From positions 1 to 39,100 of the forward strand of contig JAWQRO010000433.1 of NCBI GenBank assembly GCA_033557835.1: a stretch of DNA of 39,100 nucleotides. The letters are read 5' to 3'. Position 1 is the first letter of the stretch; the number at the start of each line of letters is the position of its first letter. Below the pieces are notes generated by a model that was not told where the DNA came from, did no database searches, and saw only the letters and a list, made by a program, of their open reading frames with translations. This DNA comes from Helochares maculicollis. Taxonomy: Eukaryota > Arthropoda > Insecta > Coleoptera > Hydrophilidae. Of the stretch, positions 12,590-23,764 are shown piece after piece. Made by a program: the position numbers and the translations under genes.

Positions 12590-15500
12590 CGAAGAGACTC
12601 ATGCGCGAAATGGTGCGCAACGGTAGACTTGCGACATCTAGACAGGATGAAGAGAATGAATTTGGTGTTTAAATATATTTTCAGGAGTAGAAACTGAATC
12701 CCTGCAAATTTATTGATTAGACTTTCCACTGTTAGTACAGCGACGTCTATCCTGTATGTTTTCAAGCTTCGCTATATGTAATCTGTAGCGTTCTGTTAGT
12801 GTAATTTCAAATTCGTTTATTGGCATTAAATATAATATAATTAAATCAATCGATGAAGCAGCTCTTTTGGAAATCATAAATCCGAACGTTGCTGTAAACA
12901 GCTAGAGTCAGAGATGTACTTCGATTTTATAAACATCTTTCAACAATAGTTTTGATAATTTCTTTAATTTTTAAAATGATAGCTTGAAAGCATGATCAAG
13001 AGTACAAGGAATTTTATATTTAATAAAGTTTGTGTAGCTTGGTATATATAGCGCTTTTCGTATCCTCCGGTCATCTCATGATACAAACGAGTGGACGAAG
13101 CCCTCCAGCTACAGTAGCTATGGAGTTGAAAATATTGAATTATTTATTTCTCCAGTCGATATTGATTAAAGTAGTTTTGTTGTGGCTGAGTTTCCTGGTG
13201 ACGTGAATATCGAAGCTTCGAAAAATCAACTCTATTGATGTAGATGAAAGGGTTGAAAGTTGTTAGGGAATGTCCTAACCAACGTTGAGGGATGTCCTAT
13301 GAAGCTAGCATGCGTTATAAGAAAAGACAATACAGTCATTAGCACAAAAATTGGATTGGGAGCGCTGCACGTGCACTGTGAGGGAGTGGAGCTGTAGCTC
13401 TGCCGTTCTGGGATCCCTACGACAATAAAAATCAATCGCAGGCCTGGTTTGGGCAGATGTTTTTAGAATAGGGGATAGGTCGGCGCCTTCAGGAAATAAT
13501 GTGCGGCGAGAGGCGTCGGTGTCGGCTTAGCTCGGCTCCTCTAATTTTTTCCATCCAGACCTTCAACTCTCGCCCTTTGAAGTTCTCTCAGCTTCATATT
13601 CGACGCTAGCTGGGGCTCTGTTTCTCCGTTATTATTTACCGGGGGGCCTCATTCTTTCCTCAGGCTATAATATCCAAGTTTATTCGACCTGATACCGCAC
13701 ATGGAACGAGGGTATTCCTCTACGTTCCAATTGTTCAGATAAAAGATCGTTGGATGTCCTTGGGGCGGAGGCAATAAAACGTTATGTAGGTGAAGATAAA
13801 AATATTTTTTCGCTCAAGAGCACATCTCGCGTTTTGCCTCTTCATATGACGCATAGAAAATAGTTCCTTCTTTCAATTTACCGTTACTATTGGAAACAAT
13901 GTTTTTCATTCGGGCGCTGAAACCTCACAGATTCGAAAATGCTATGTAAATACTCCTGGTTAGAATAAACAGCCCATCTGGATATTCAATAGAATTATGC
14001 AGGTCAATTACTATGTGTTTAAAATAATCTTGGCAATATGACTTGATATGTCATTGTTAAAAAAATAATTTGCATCGTCTAGATCTAAGCAAATTACTGA
14101 TGAAGATCGAGCAAATGAAAAATAATGTTTGCGTTCTTCCTTATTTCAACTGATTATTATTTTATATTTAAGATTTTTACTGAAAAGTTGAACTGCATGT
14201 AGTTATTTTGTGTTTACGACTCTTTCTTTAATGTTACATCCTATTTTGGGCAATTTATCGTATCTACCAAAACTAAATTTGGCACTGCATAGTTTTACAT
14301 CAACAGAAAATTTTTGTGGATTTGTATTTTACTGCAGTTGTAGATATTGATGCATTTATTAACTGGCTTGACTTGACCAGACTAATTTATACAAAGTATG
14401 GTACGATCTTCAGTGGCACAACCAAAGCATGCAATGTTACTAATTTCTACGTGATTGTTCATCAACAACAAATTTATCTAGTCGGGCCTACTTGGCTGGG
14501 AGTCAAATTCAGTGTAAATGCACGACCAGGCCGTATGAATACTAAATACCATGTATTTACATTCGAGCAAACGGGCGACGACTGATTTAAACGTGCAGAG
14601 CTAAATAAGGTTTGTTATTGATGAGAGTATATTAATTTTGAGAAATATCAAAATGGCCACTATACAAATTATAATTGATTATACGGTCGGGGGGGTCCAC
14701 TTTATTTGGGTTGTTTTTTCAGTGATAGCTTAGCAATTACTACTATATTCATCACGATACCGCTTAAAAAAATAAAGTTAAACGGCATCATGAAATAGGA
14801 AAGTACCTTGTTTTATCTTCCTTTATATTATATTTTTGTTTATTTTTGTGCCATTAGTATTCAAATTTGTTGTTTGGCATCAATGCATGGCATGGCCACC
14901 ATGAGTGGTGTAATGGCTAACGTTTACCCGATTTTTTACAGAAAAAATTAAGTTCTAAGAACAAAATGTAAAAAGGTATAAAACAAAATAAGAATCTAAC
15001 TTTAATTGTTTTTCGATTAAATTACTCCAACTTGATGCGTCGCAACAATTGTTTAAAGCTGAGTAAATATATTTCAAATAAGTTCATTTAATCGTAACAG
15101 CACAGTAACGGCATCCTACGGAAAATGGTTTGTAATTATGAGACAGAAAATCGCATTACTGGAAATGAATCGCATTTTCGTATTAATCATTGATAGTTGA
15201 GTGACTATAACATATTACAGAATTTGCACACTTCGTTTCACATAATTCTTACTATCTGGCCAATCTCCAGAAAATATGGATTGTTTATAAAATTGGGCAT
15301 CGCAATGCTCAGCCTTTGTGGAATATTACACACCAGAAAATTCTATTTAACAAAAACTGAAGACTCGTTAAATAGTTGAAAGAAGTAATTTTTGATATTT
15401 ATGGCTATTTATCGTACACTTTATATGCACCATACAAAGTGAAACTTGAATAAGTAATAGACTTTCATATAGCAGAGCGGATAAAGTTAAAGTTTTTGAT

Positions 15501-16840
15501 TTATCGGTCCTTTTGATCACTACAAAACAACTTTTTCTAAGACGTTATTCTACTAAATGGAATTATGTTGTATTAACATCGTACTCTAGTAGATCTTGTT
15601 TGCCCGCTACGATAAACCTCCTACTTTATCCAGTTGTTTGAGGTCACTTTCAAGCCGCATCGTTCTAAATTTGTTGAGCATATCAAAACTTCCATTTCGT
15701 TGATTTTATTATCGCTATTCTTTTATGTTTAAACTAAGAAGTCCTCTTATACCTTTATATCTATAATTTGGTTTTTTTCCTCAAAATGTAATCACGGTGT
15801 CGCTGTCTACCCTTACTAAAGTATAGAAATCGCTATTAAAATTAATGATTAATTAATATTGCTAATAGTTACGATTAAAAATGTAAAACATTTCGATTTA
15901 AGTAGTTTCTAGGAAGAAGATATTCAATGGTTTTTAACTCTACCGCCCTGACATTTTTCCAGTGTAATTATTGAACGAATGGGGCGAAACCCTAACGGAA
16001 TACAATTTCCTCCTAGTTTCGGTTTGGTGATGTATTTGGCGGCACCTGGGCTTAATTTTATTTCCAGAAGCAGATTGCGTTCTGGCAAATATTCCTTTTC
16101 CAGTTTTAGCGAAGGCATAGCCTCTTGCCCCTGCGCAGCTCCTCAATAATTCAAAGGAAATTATTCAAGTTCGTTAGCGCAGGGTATTTGGATATTTATT
16201 ATTCCATGTAGATGTTTAAATTTTCAATTTTTACTTCGCTTGCTCGCGAATCAACGTTTGTATTATTTATTCATCAGTTCATTTCTGCATGGTCTGCGTC
16301 TTCATAAATTTGACAGGGTGGAGAATGATGGAACGGGCGGATGGTAAATGAGAATCTGAAAGGAGTATCAAATTTTTTTTTCGAGACTTTCAACATAACG
16401 TGGCGCACCGTGCAAAGTTCCGAAACAAAAACATTATTTTATTCAAATGGTCGCACGTCTGCTCGACGGAAAGTTTCTCCATTTTCTTTTGATGGTATCC
16501 GTGCAATCTTGACCTACATCTATAAATCTGTTTGTTCTTCTTCGCACTTCCTTTTACTTTCACGCGGCCACGCTGGACCGCTCTAGTTGCTCCAGAGGAC
16601 CATGGAGGTCAAAATCCTTTGACTCATCCTCATCCTCTCTCATCAGAAAGAAATCAATAGCGGAATCGTCGCTTGCCAGTGTAGTTTTTGTAATTTACGT
16701 TGGGATTGGAACAATAATTAATGATTGATTCGGAGACTAATCTTCGATGCAAAAGATGAGCTATAAGTGTCATTTAGCGGCATCTCCTGCATTGGCGCTC
16801 ATATATTTTGCGCTTGCATTGTAAGTCCAATTAAAGTCTG

Positions 16841-16876
16841 GAGTCCAGAATAATTTATAATTGATCTTCTGGACTC
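16841..16876. repeat. Short perfect inverted repeat
   Basis: GAGTCCAGAA at 16841-16850 and its exact complement TTCTGGACTC at 16867-16876 flank a 16-base AT-rich spacer. It could be a palindromic protein-binding site or a hairpin; no function is assigned. Confidence 0.7.
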
Positions 16877-17019
16877 TCGAAAATGGATTAATTCATGTTT
16901 GTGCAGTAATTAGCTTGAACTTTTGATTACACGACGCTTCGGAATTAGACTGTTGAGCTAAATATATGCTGCCTCAACAGTTTTGAGGTTCGTTTGAAAT
17001 GTATGCAGTTTGTTTAAAG

Positions 17020-17384
17020 TCTTCACGTTTCGGAGATTCTTTCAAGATTTTTTTTAGCCTTCTTTGACAACTTTGGAGCAATGGTGGAAAAATGGAACCC
17101 GCAGAAAATGTTTATCGAACTCTCTCTGCTCTGTATTTGGGGTAAGAATCCACACATACACACACTCACCCACTCACTACTACACATCCATACATATATA
17201 TCCTCTCTGCAAAAACCCCAATTAAACCGAAGTAGTAGTGCGTGCGCCGACCGAACGTTTCTCGATCTATCGCAGAGCTCTCGCAGCATCCCTCTAGTAG
17301 GCCTTGGCGGAGTCCAGTCTTAGTTCGCGCTTCCACAGAATATTCAGAGTGCTGAAGGTCGATCGAGGTCAACCCCTCTGTACT
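17020..17384 (+). promoter_or_regulatory. Possible internal psq promoter and first exon
   Basis: A GC-richer block contains a CCAGTCTT initiator-like sequence near 17316 and GATCGAGG motifs about 45 bases further on, resembling a downstream promoter element. It ends in the donor TACT|GTAAGT at 17384/17385. Drosophila psq is known to have internal promoters that yield shorter proteins, so a non-coding first exon here is plausible. It would splice to the exon at 19405. Overlapping ORFs on both strands look spurious. Confidence 0.3.
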
Positions 17385-17516
17385 GTAAGTACACCCCATG
17401 TACATGTGCACTAGATGCATGCTTGCACTTTCGAACGGATGTAGTTTTGGGCACACCGGAAGTCACTTTTGAGGCTGCATATGTCAAACTATCTGAAGCA
17501 CTCGCGCGCTCCTGCT

Positions 17517-17670
17517 CAGGTGTATTAGCGTCTTTGTTTTGCTCCTTATATCCATCGGATTCCTCCTTACCCGCATCTTCTCACAACTTTTACTTTATTC
17601 AATAAAACTTTGGATTGAGTTAATAAGATCCCTTTTTTTATTTCTCGACGATAATGTTTTACGAGAAATT
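17517..17670 (+). repeat. Direct repeat, copy 1
   Basis: This block beginning CAGGTGTATTAGCGTCTTTG is repeated at 18092-18244. By eye the copies agree at about three positions in four, with small gaps. Shared features are TTATATCCATC and TTATTCAATAAAACTTTG. No ORF spans both copies. Confidence 0.75.
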
Positions 17671-18091
17671 AAAAAGTTTTTCTTCTTTTTTCCATCGTGT
17701 TTCACCCTTCTCCTCCAACCTCTGAGATTTTATTGCCGATTGTGGCTTATCACGTCGGTGCTTCCGCATTCCTGAATTATTCCCAAAACTTTTCTACCGG
17801 CACTTTTAATGCACGTGTTTCACAATTCCAAGTCGTTGCTCAAAAAATCGATAAGGCGCACTTTTCCTAACGCATCTACACCCTTTTAAGACCGACACGA
17901 ACTGTTTTTCTACTCCATGCCTCTAAAATCTAAATCATACCGTACTAAATCTTTTTTAAATATTTAGAAGCAACAAAAAAATATGCCGTTTTTTTTTGCT
18001 CTCTTCAAAATTTAAATTTCCCACCGTTTATTTCAATGCCATTACAACATAATGCTCCGTCTTACCGACGGCCCTCTCCTACGCAAAGGGT

Positions 18092-18244
18092 CAGGTGTAT
18101 TAACGTCTTTGTTTTGGTCTTTATATCCATCCGATTTCGCTTCCCACGTCTGTCCTTCCAACTTTACTTATTCAATAAAACTTTGAATGAGGTTACTCTA
18201 AGGTCTCCTTTTACCTCTCGAACGATCTGTTCTCGGCGAATTTT
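18092..18244 (+). repeat. Direct repeat, copy 2
   Basis: Second copy of the block at 17517-17670, offset by about 575 bases and in the same orientation. It begins CAGGTGTATTAACGTCTTTG. The divergence suggests an old local duplication within the psq intron or two copies of an interspersed repeat. Confidence 0.75.
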
Positions 18245-19404
18245 ATCAAATTAAAGATAAATGTTAATGTTTTACGCCCAACTTAAATTACGCAGCGGCT
18301 ATTGACGCATGACAACCCCAGTTGTTTAATTTTTTTTGAGAAGTACCAGCGTCACCATCATCATATATGACCGAGAAAGGAAGTCAAGTTAGGAACGTCC
18401 TTGAACCTTGTATTGATTGGTCCAGACACCGCATCACTTTCCCCCAGTGCGTGCCCTGGAGCCGCTTCGCCAAGCAACCCCCCGGATTAGTCCGGGATTG
18501 TCTGTGCAACTTGGAAGAGAAATGCCATACTCGCAGCTTTTTACCAAATCGCACACCGAGGAAGAAATACAAAACCCGGAAGCGCTCGGCTTATGACCTG
18601 AATTAATAAATTTTTTCCTTCGCAAAAGGGCACAATTCCCATCTACCCGCACCACTCTATTTACTGAGTAAACTCGGGAAAATTCCGCTTCATTACAGTA
18701 TTTTCCAAATCTTTCCAAATTTCACTCCCCAAAATCTCTTTCCAATTTAACTCCATGAAATCTCTTACCAATTTAAGAACCTCTTTTTACGATTTTTCCT
18801 TTTAAAGTCTTTTATTACTTATTTTTAGTATTATGTTTATTATATTTTTAAGTTCGTAACCGATTTTTATGCCATTCGTATTGAATCACTATTGCTAGTC
18901 TACATGCAAAGAATATGAATAACGCACATTCAAAGGTTCCTATAAATGGTTTTTACATACATATCGACAGATTTGCTTTATTGGTCCTCTCCAACAACAA
19001 ACTGCGCCAAACAACGCGTTTTTCGAGTCATTTACTTCATTCAACGTGTTGATGCATCAACAATTTTCTAAAATTAGTAAATTACATGGATTTTGAATGT
19101 CTATTAACTCACTTTCATAAATGGAAACAACTATCCATATGATCCTAAAATTTGGGCATTGGTGTACGATAAAAGATATTCTTCTAATATATATTTAATG
19201 TCCTTTTCGTATTCCACTGCAATTGAATTCTTTTTTACGGATTACAAAATAATTATCGTCTTGAAAACGAAAACTAAATGGACTTAAAATATGATTGCTG
19301 GAAAAATACTAATATAAAGCAATAAAATTTGAAAAAAACTGGTGTGCTAGACAAATAAAAATGGGTGCAAAATAAACAAGGTGTACAATCAATTTTTCTT
19401 GCAG

Positions 19405-19752
19405 TCCCTCCTCAAAACAGCAGACCAATTAAAAATCAAAGGCCTTTGCGACTCCTCCGAAGAAAAAGAAAACTCTGCTTCACCGGTCTTCCTAAATAAA
19501 TCTTTTACAAAGTCGAGACGAACTCTCTCATCGCCAAAACAGTTCAGGAAACACAAGCACAGAAAAATCGAGAAGGAACCAGAACCTGAGAAAGAGTCTG
19601 CAACTACAGAGAAACCTGAGGAAACAGTTCAACCTGAGTCTACTGATGAGGAAGATAATGATATGCCCGAAAGTGTAGATGAAGAACGCAAAAAAAAAGA
19701 AGTGACCTCATCACAAGCTAAGCCCCTAAATATGAGCCTACTTGCTGGACAG
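19405..19752 (+). CDS. psq: psq-like BTB protein, coding exon 3
   Basis: The acceptor tttttcttgcag ends at 19404 and the donor GGACAG|GTGAGT is at 19753. The exon is 116 codons, phase 0 at both ends. It opens SLLKTADQLKIKGLC, which is the last helix of the BTB domain and continues exactly from the AELQ end of exon 2. After it comes a low-complexity linker: a basic cluster (RKHKHRKIEK) followed by long runs rich in E, P, S and T and an acidic DEEDNDMPESVDEE segment. Such linkers are typical between the BTB domain and the DNA-binding part of this family. Confidence 0.92.
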
Positions 19753-20356
19753 GTGAGTTTCAAACTGGTTCTGGCTAATCATTAAATTTTCTTCTTGAAA
19801 GATTTAACGCTTTTATTTGTTTATTTATTACGACTTTTTAAGTTTTGTTCCATAAATCAAATTTTTTAAAATATCCAAATAAAAAAATCTGGATATTTTC
19901 TAGATATCTTTTAAATTAGGTTCATTTTTCTCTTCCTGCTAGACCTCTTCTTTTATCAGAACCGATTCCTCTTTGGATTTAAATTTAACATTGCTCAGTA
20001 GTGAAAGTGTTTATTAAATTTTAAAGTTAATTTTAATAAATTCTTTAGAAATTAAAATTTAAGATGACTCTTGTGATATATGTTGTCCAATGTAGGTATT
20101 TTTCAATCACATAAATTCAACTTTACTTTAAAATCTATAACACACTAATTAATTATCTTGTTTCTGATAAACATAAAATTAAATTTTTAGATCAGCTAGG
20201 ATATTTAATTTGATATTTGTTTGTGGCTTTTATGAGAAACATGCTTTTCATCAAGTATTGAAATATCTAAGTGGTTTCATCATAATTTTTTAATAGCTAA
20301 CATGATTTGATTTCATTAAAATGACTAACCATATATTTTAATTCTTAATTTATTAG
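19753..20356 (+). other. psq intron
   Basis: AT-rich intron between coding exons 3 and 4. Nothing else is recognisable in it. Confidence 0.8.
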
Positions 20357-20513
20357 CAAACCCTATTCTCTCAGTTTGGGGTTGATAATGACGACTTTCC
20401 ACCAGAACCCCCAGCCCCATCAGCAACACCTGTTGGCCATGTTGATATGCAAGATCATTCACCTACTAGAATACTGCTTTCAAGTACACCGATACATCGG
20501 ACAGATCTTTCTG
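20357..20513 (+). CDS. psq: psq-like BTB protein, coding exon 4
   Basis: The acceptor ttaatttattag ends at 20356 and the donor CTTTCTG|GTAAGT is at 20514. The exon continues in frame from exon 3 as QTLFSQFGVDNDDFPPEPPA and ends HRTDLS plus one base (phase 1). The peptide is proline- and acid-rich with no domain I recognise. It lies in the linker region of the protein. Confidence 0.85.
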
Positions 20514-20783
20514 GTAAGTTATTTCCTGACTGTGAATTCTGCTGCTAAAATGATCCAACTGTAAATTATATTAACTTTTATCTAAAATATAATTAGAAAT
20601 AGAGAGATAATAGCGAATACATTTTAGTCTACATATTGTGAGAACCTTTGCTAATTCTATCAAACAATTGGAATTTTGATTCATAAATTACTTACTCTCT
20701 TGTATTGTTTATCATATTTTACTATTTATTTGTCCCTAGTGGCAGTTTGTCAATCGAATATGTAATAAGTGCATTTTTTACAG

Positions 20784-21002
20784 ACTCCCATATAAAGACG
20801 TTTAATGAAATCAAAAAAGAAGCAGATATAAAATTTGAGACACTGCGTTCCTATGATCAAGATTCCCTCCTAGAAATGGACACACATATGTCTGGACCTG
20901 ATCATTCCATGGATAGTCATGATGATGGAGATCAAGGAATGCACACAATGATGATAACTCCAGAACTAATGGGAATGATGCCTACACCACCTCCTAGACT
21001 AG
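20784..21002 (+). CDS. psq: psq-like BTB protein, coding exon 5, last psq exon in the window
   Basis: The acceptor gcattttttacag ends at 20783. Joined in phase 1 it reads DSHIKTFNEIKKEADIKFE, then an acidic, Met- and His-rich stretch, ending MMPTPPPRL plus one base at the donor CTAG|GTATGT. The first part has a likely SUMO-type motif, IKKEAD (psi-K-x-E like), as is common in this family. If the donor is not used, translation reads GMYN and stops at 21016, giving a BTB-only form. The four Psq helix-turn-helix repeats expected in full-length Pipsqueak are not found on the plus strand downstream. Confidence 0.82.
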
Positions 21003-21017
21003 GTATGTACAATTAAA

Positions 21018-21021
<4 letters not shown>

Positions 21022-21077
<56 letters not shown>
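21022..21077. repeat. (TA)n microsatellite
   Basis: About 56 bases of alternating A and T begin 20 bases after the psq exon 5 donor. Confidence 0.97.
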
Positions 21078-21081
<4 letters not shown>

Positions 21082-21171
21082 CTGCGGAGCTTCTGCAAGT
21101 CCCGAAATTATTAATACATATTTTATTTGTAATTTTATTATATAAATGCTATTTGGTGGCTTGATAATTTA

Positions 21172-21196
21172 AGAGAGAGAGAGAGAGAGAGAGAGA
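21172..21196. repeat. (GA)n microsatellite
   Basis: Twelve AG dinucleotides in a row. Apart from being a simple repeat, GAGAG is the kind of site bound by GAGA factor and Pipsqueak. Confidence 0.95.
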
Positions 21197-21843
21197 TATT
21201 TTAGACAAATTAATGAAAATCAAGCCGTTTATTACAAGGTGCAAAAATGAATTCATATTATTCAATATCCAATTGAAAAAAAGCCACAAAAATGTATTTA
21301 TATCGGAAAAAAAACTTTTAAAGGTAACACACAGTTCGACACGACACTGCAAGTGTTGCGATTTTTCTAGCTGATTTGTAGGATTATTCACCCTGTATCG
21401 CATTACCTAACCATCATAAAATTGCATCAAAGCCGTCAAAACTGCACCACAAGCTTATCATAAAAAATAAATTTTGCACTGATCGATGCGTGCCCAAAAA
21501 TGCAATAGTATAAAGGCAGACAGTCCATGTCTTGCACTAGCACAAGCTTCCATTACTAAATTAAAAGGTGTACAATTCTTACGGCTAAACTCATGCAAAA
21601 AATTCCGTACACGTGTACCAAAAAATTCAATACAAAAAATTATGTGTGGAAGTAGGGCAACAGCAGCGAAACGCCATAATAAATAAATTTTCATTTGGCA
21701 ATTACTTTATTAAAACAAGCTGTTTAGTACATGCATCTGTGTCTTATATAATATTTCTGATTCTTCAGCCCTGCATGCTGCAGATGCGAAATGCAATCGA
21801 CATTCACAGCAGTACAATTTTGTTGATGTAATTGACCAACAAA

Positions 21844-22082
21844 TTAAAAATATTGGGCCTGTCCGCTGACCACGTTGTGTATATTAATTAGGTGCGAGTT
21901 CAAACTGTGTTTATACTTTGATTTGAACGAGCAAATGTGGCAATTAAACTGCGGCAACTTCCCGCATTCATATTTCAAGTGTTGCTTTAAAGCTTTTTCC
22001 CATTTATATTTTCTCTCGCAATTTGGGCAAGGATATTTTTTCATGAACATCGGATCTTCATGGTGTCCTGTAAATATCATGG
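21844..22082 (-). CDS. lola: lola alternative 3' exon, C2HC + C2H2 zinc-finger pair (most distal)
   Basis: The acceptor ttttattgcag ends at 22083. Entered in phase 1 it reads A-MIFTGHHEDPMFMKKY followed by the fingers. An in-phase alternative acceptor, tttacag, ends at 22068, so the first five residues may be optional. Finger 1 is CPNC-x12-H-x4-C (a C2HC finger, CPNCERKYKWEKALKQH), typical of Lola tails. Finger 2 is CHIC-x12-H-x4-H. A short tail, GQAQYF, precedes the stop at 21846-21844. A minus-strand AATAAA lies at 21711-21706. This exon lies furthest from the BTB exons. The tail determines which DNA site this Lola isoform recognises. Confidence 0.92.
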
Positions 22083-22715
22083 CTGCAATAAAAATATATC
22101 AACATGTTTTAGGAAAGGGTTAGAAAGAGAAGCGACAATCAAAACACGAATAGGCTCATATTGACTATTTATTAATCTCAATTGAAGTTTGTTTGATTTA
22201 TTCTATTAGATTTGAATTCATTATTTAACCGTTTTGCTTATTTTGTTATGTTATGTATTTTACCTACTGTCAAGTTAAAAACTTATCTACAGTTTCTCAT
22301 AAAAAAAATATCCAATTAAAACAGTGGTTCCCTATCTAGAGAACACGCATATACCGTTAGCGGTCTGTTTTGTAGAAGGTAAATCAAGTTTTGTATATAT
22401 AAATAAATAAATATATTTGTTTGTTATAATTCCGGTACACTGATTTTAAAAGGATTAAAATGAGTATGTCTTGGTAACTAAAGTTATATTCAGGGACCAC
22501 AGCCTGAGACTAAATCTTTTCCCATCTTGCTGATAAAATTTGTCTAATTTAGTGAAAGAAAAAGGATGTGAACCACTGAATTAAAGAGCCGATTCTGTCA
22601 CCACAATGCAGCGCTGGTTTCGAACGTCTTAAAGTTCGGTCAATGGGGCGCTACACCGGTGCAGAATCGGAAAATTTTAGTGACAATAATAACGAAATTT
22701 TTTTTCGTTTCGATT
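22083..22715 (-). other. Interval between lola terminal exons
   Basis: AT-rich sequence carrying the probable 3' UTR of the exon at 22716 (minus-strand AATAAA at 22202-22197). It also holds a palindromic element at 22589-22670, listed separately. No exon is seen. Confidence 0.6.
22589..22670. repeat. 82-bp imperfect palindrome
   Basis: The ends CCGATTCTG and CAGAATCGG are perfect complements. Inner arms AGCG/CGCT and CGAAC/GTTCG are also complementary around an eight-base centre, GTCTTAAA. The whole block is GC-rich against an AT-rich background. CCGATTCTGC appears again at about 23511. It resembles a small palindromic MITE or a structured RNA element; it lies 46 bases upstream-side of the lola exon stop at 22716. 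Confidence 0.65.
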
Positions 22716-22915
22716 TTAAAGTCCATGCGCCAAGCTAAAGTGAGCGTTTAATTTGTGTTTGTATTTGAATTTTCTCAGGCAGATGTGGCATTCGAATTGG
22801 GGGGCAATGCCGCATTCGTAGCGCAAGTGCTGATTTAAAGCCTGCTTCCATTTGTACATTCGGTTACATTGCGGACAAGGGTACTTCTTCAGATGCTGTT
22901 GATGGTGCCGGTAGC
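22716..22915 (-). CDS. lola: lola alternative 3' exon, C2HC + C2H2 zinc-finger pair
   Basis: The acceptor gttatag ends at 22916. In phase 1 the exon reads G-YRHHQQHLKKYPCPQC, with 65 codons before the stop at 22718-22716. Finger 1 is CPQC-x12-H-x4-C (NRMYKWKQALNQH) and finger 2 is CHIC-x12-H-x4-H (LRKFKYKHKLNAH). The protein ends HGL. It is a close relative of the exon at 21844: both share YKW..AL.QHL.YECG and the CHIC opening of finger 2. This suggests a tandem exon duplication. There is no upstream ATG, as expected for an internal-acceptor terminal exon. Confidence 0.92.
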
Positions 22916-23096
22916 CTATAACGATTCGGAGAAAAATTCGTTAGTAACTCGGAAATTGTTAGTAGGGCACAATTATACAATTAAAAATAAAATGCAAGGG
23001 TATGCTTTATTCTTGAATTAAAAATCGTCCTGACTACGATTTACAAGTTTTCGTCAAGAAAATACTGTGTTTCGATTGCTTAAACTTTATTGAACG

Positions 23097-23293
23097 TCAA
23101 TAGTGTTTTCTAACAACATGTCGCTCTAAGTCGCTTTTGTATCTACTGCGATGGTGGCAAAAGGAACATTGGAGTTGCGGTTGGAGGCCACATTCTATCC
23201 TTAAGTGGCGGTTCAGAGTGAATTTTCTTAAATATTTCTTGCCGCATTTGGGGCAAGTTAAATATGGCTCTTCGAAGTCTTCGTTTGCTACCC
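23097..23293 (-). CDS. lola: lola alternative 3' exon, C2HC + C2H2 zinc-finger pair
   Basis: The acceptor atgcttatag ends at 23294. Phase 1 entry gives G-VANEDFEEPYLTCPKC. Finger 1 is CPKC-x12-H-x4-C (GKKYLRKFTLNRH, C2HC type). Finger 2 is CSFC-x12-H-x4-H and the protein ends VRKHY. The stop is at 23099-23097. Minus-strand AATAAA signals occur at 23091-23086 and 23011-23006. Longer ORF sequence upstream of the acceptor is intron read-through. The finger residues differ from the neighbouring exons, so a different DNA site is expected. Confidence 0.92.
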
Positions 23294-23541
23294 CTATAAG
23301 CATAATAGATATCGGTTTGCTTTTTACATATTTTCGGCAATAAAGCATTAAATAAGAGAAGCCAAAATACATATTCAAAAAATCACGGATACTTAAGTGC
23401 AACCTCGACCAAACTAAAAAGTTAAATAAATACGCTATTATTTAAAATTGATTTATTGTTGAGATATTTAACAAACAATTAAGATTAGATTCGTCATTTG
23501 GAAGAAGGAGACCGATTCTGCAAATTTTATTTTCAGTCTTT

Positions 23542-23607
23542 GTCCACTTTGATTTGGATTTTTGTTCACTTTGATTTCGGTTTTAATTCATTTTGATTTT
23601 GGTTTGA
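23542..23607. repeat. 22-bp tandem repeat, three copies
   Basis: Three imperfect units of the form GTTCACTTTGATTTCGG plus five bases lie head to tail, in the 3' flank of the CENP-B-type lola exon. Confidence 0.75.
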
Positions 23608-23764
23608 AAGAAAACAGAAGTATGAGCTTGTAGTAAATACTAAACTAAATAAAATGTTCAATAAACGTAAAAATTTGCAAAACACATGTCGCCTAAATTT
23701 ATATACCATAAAACACATTACAAAGAATTCAAAAATCAAGCGAGAACTTTTGAGATGAAACATT

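Larger units (their letters stand above)
11965..19404 (+). other. Long psq intron with scattered candidate regulatory blocks
   Basis: No exon with both splice sites and family similarity is found. Notable contents are listed separately: a CTCF-like site (12576), an inverted repeat (16841), a possible internal first exon (17.0-17.4 kb) and a 150-bp direct repeat (17.5 and 18.1 kb). The stretch from about 13.2 to 13.7 kb and from 16.0 to 18.6 kb is clearly more GC-rich than the rest, which suggests regulatory DNA. The remainder is plain AT-rich intron. Confidence 0.6.
21003..21843. other. psq-lola junction with microsatellites
   Basis: Between the last psq exon and the first lola terminal exon. 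It holds a TA run (21022-21077), a GA run (21172-21196) and, on the minus strand, the 3' UTR of the lola exon at 21844 with an AATAAA signal at 21711-21706. No psq exon is seen. This is a natural place for an assembly join. Confidence 0.6.

Noticed and set aside
14316..14585. 89-codon plus-strand ORF in the psq intron
   Set aside because: No domain, no flanking splice sites matching psq phases, and base composition like the surrounding intron.
18367..18718. Overlapping ORFs on both strands with basic composition
   Set aside because: They shadow each other in a GC-rich block; no splice or start context and no recognised family.
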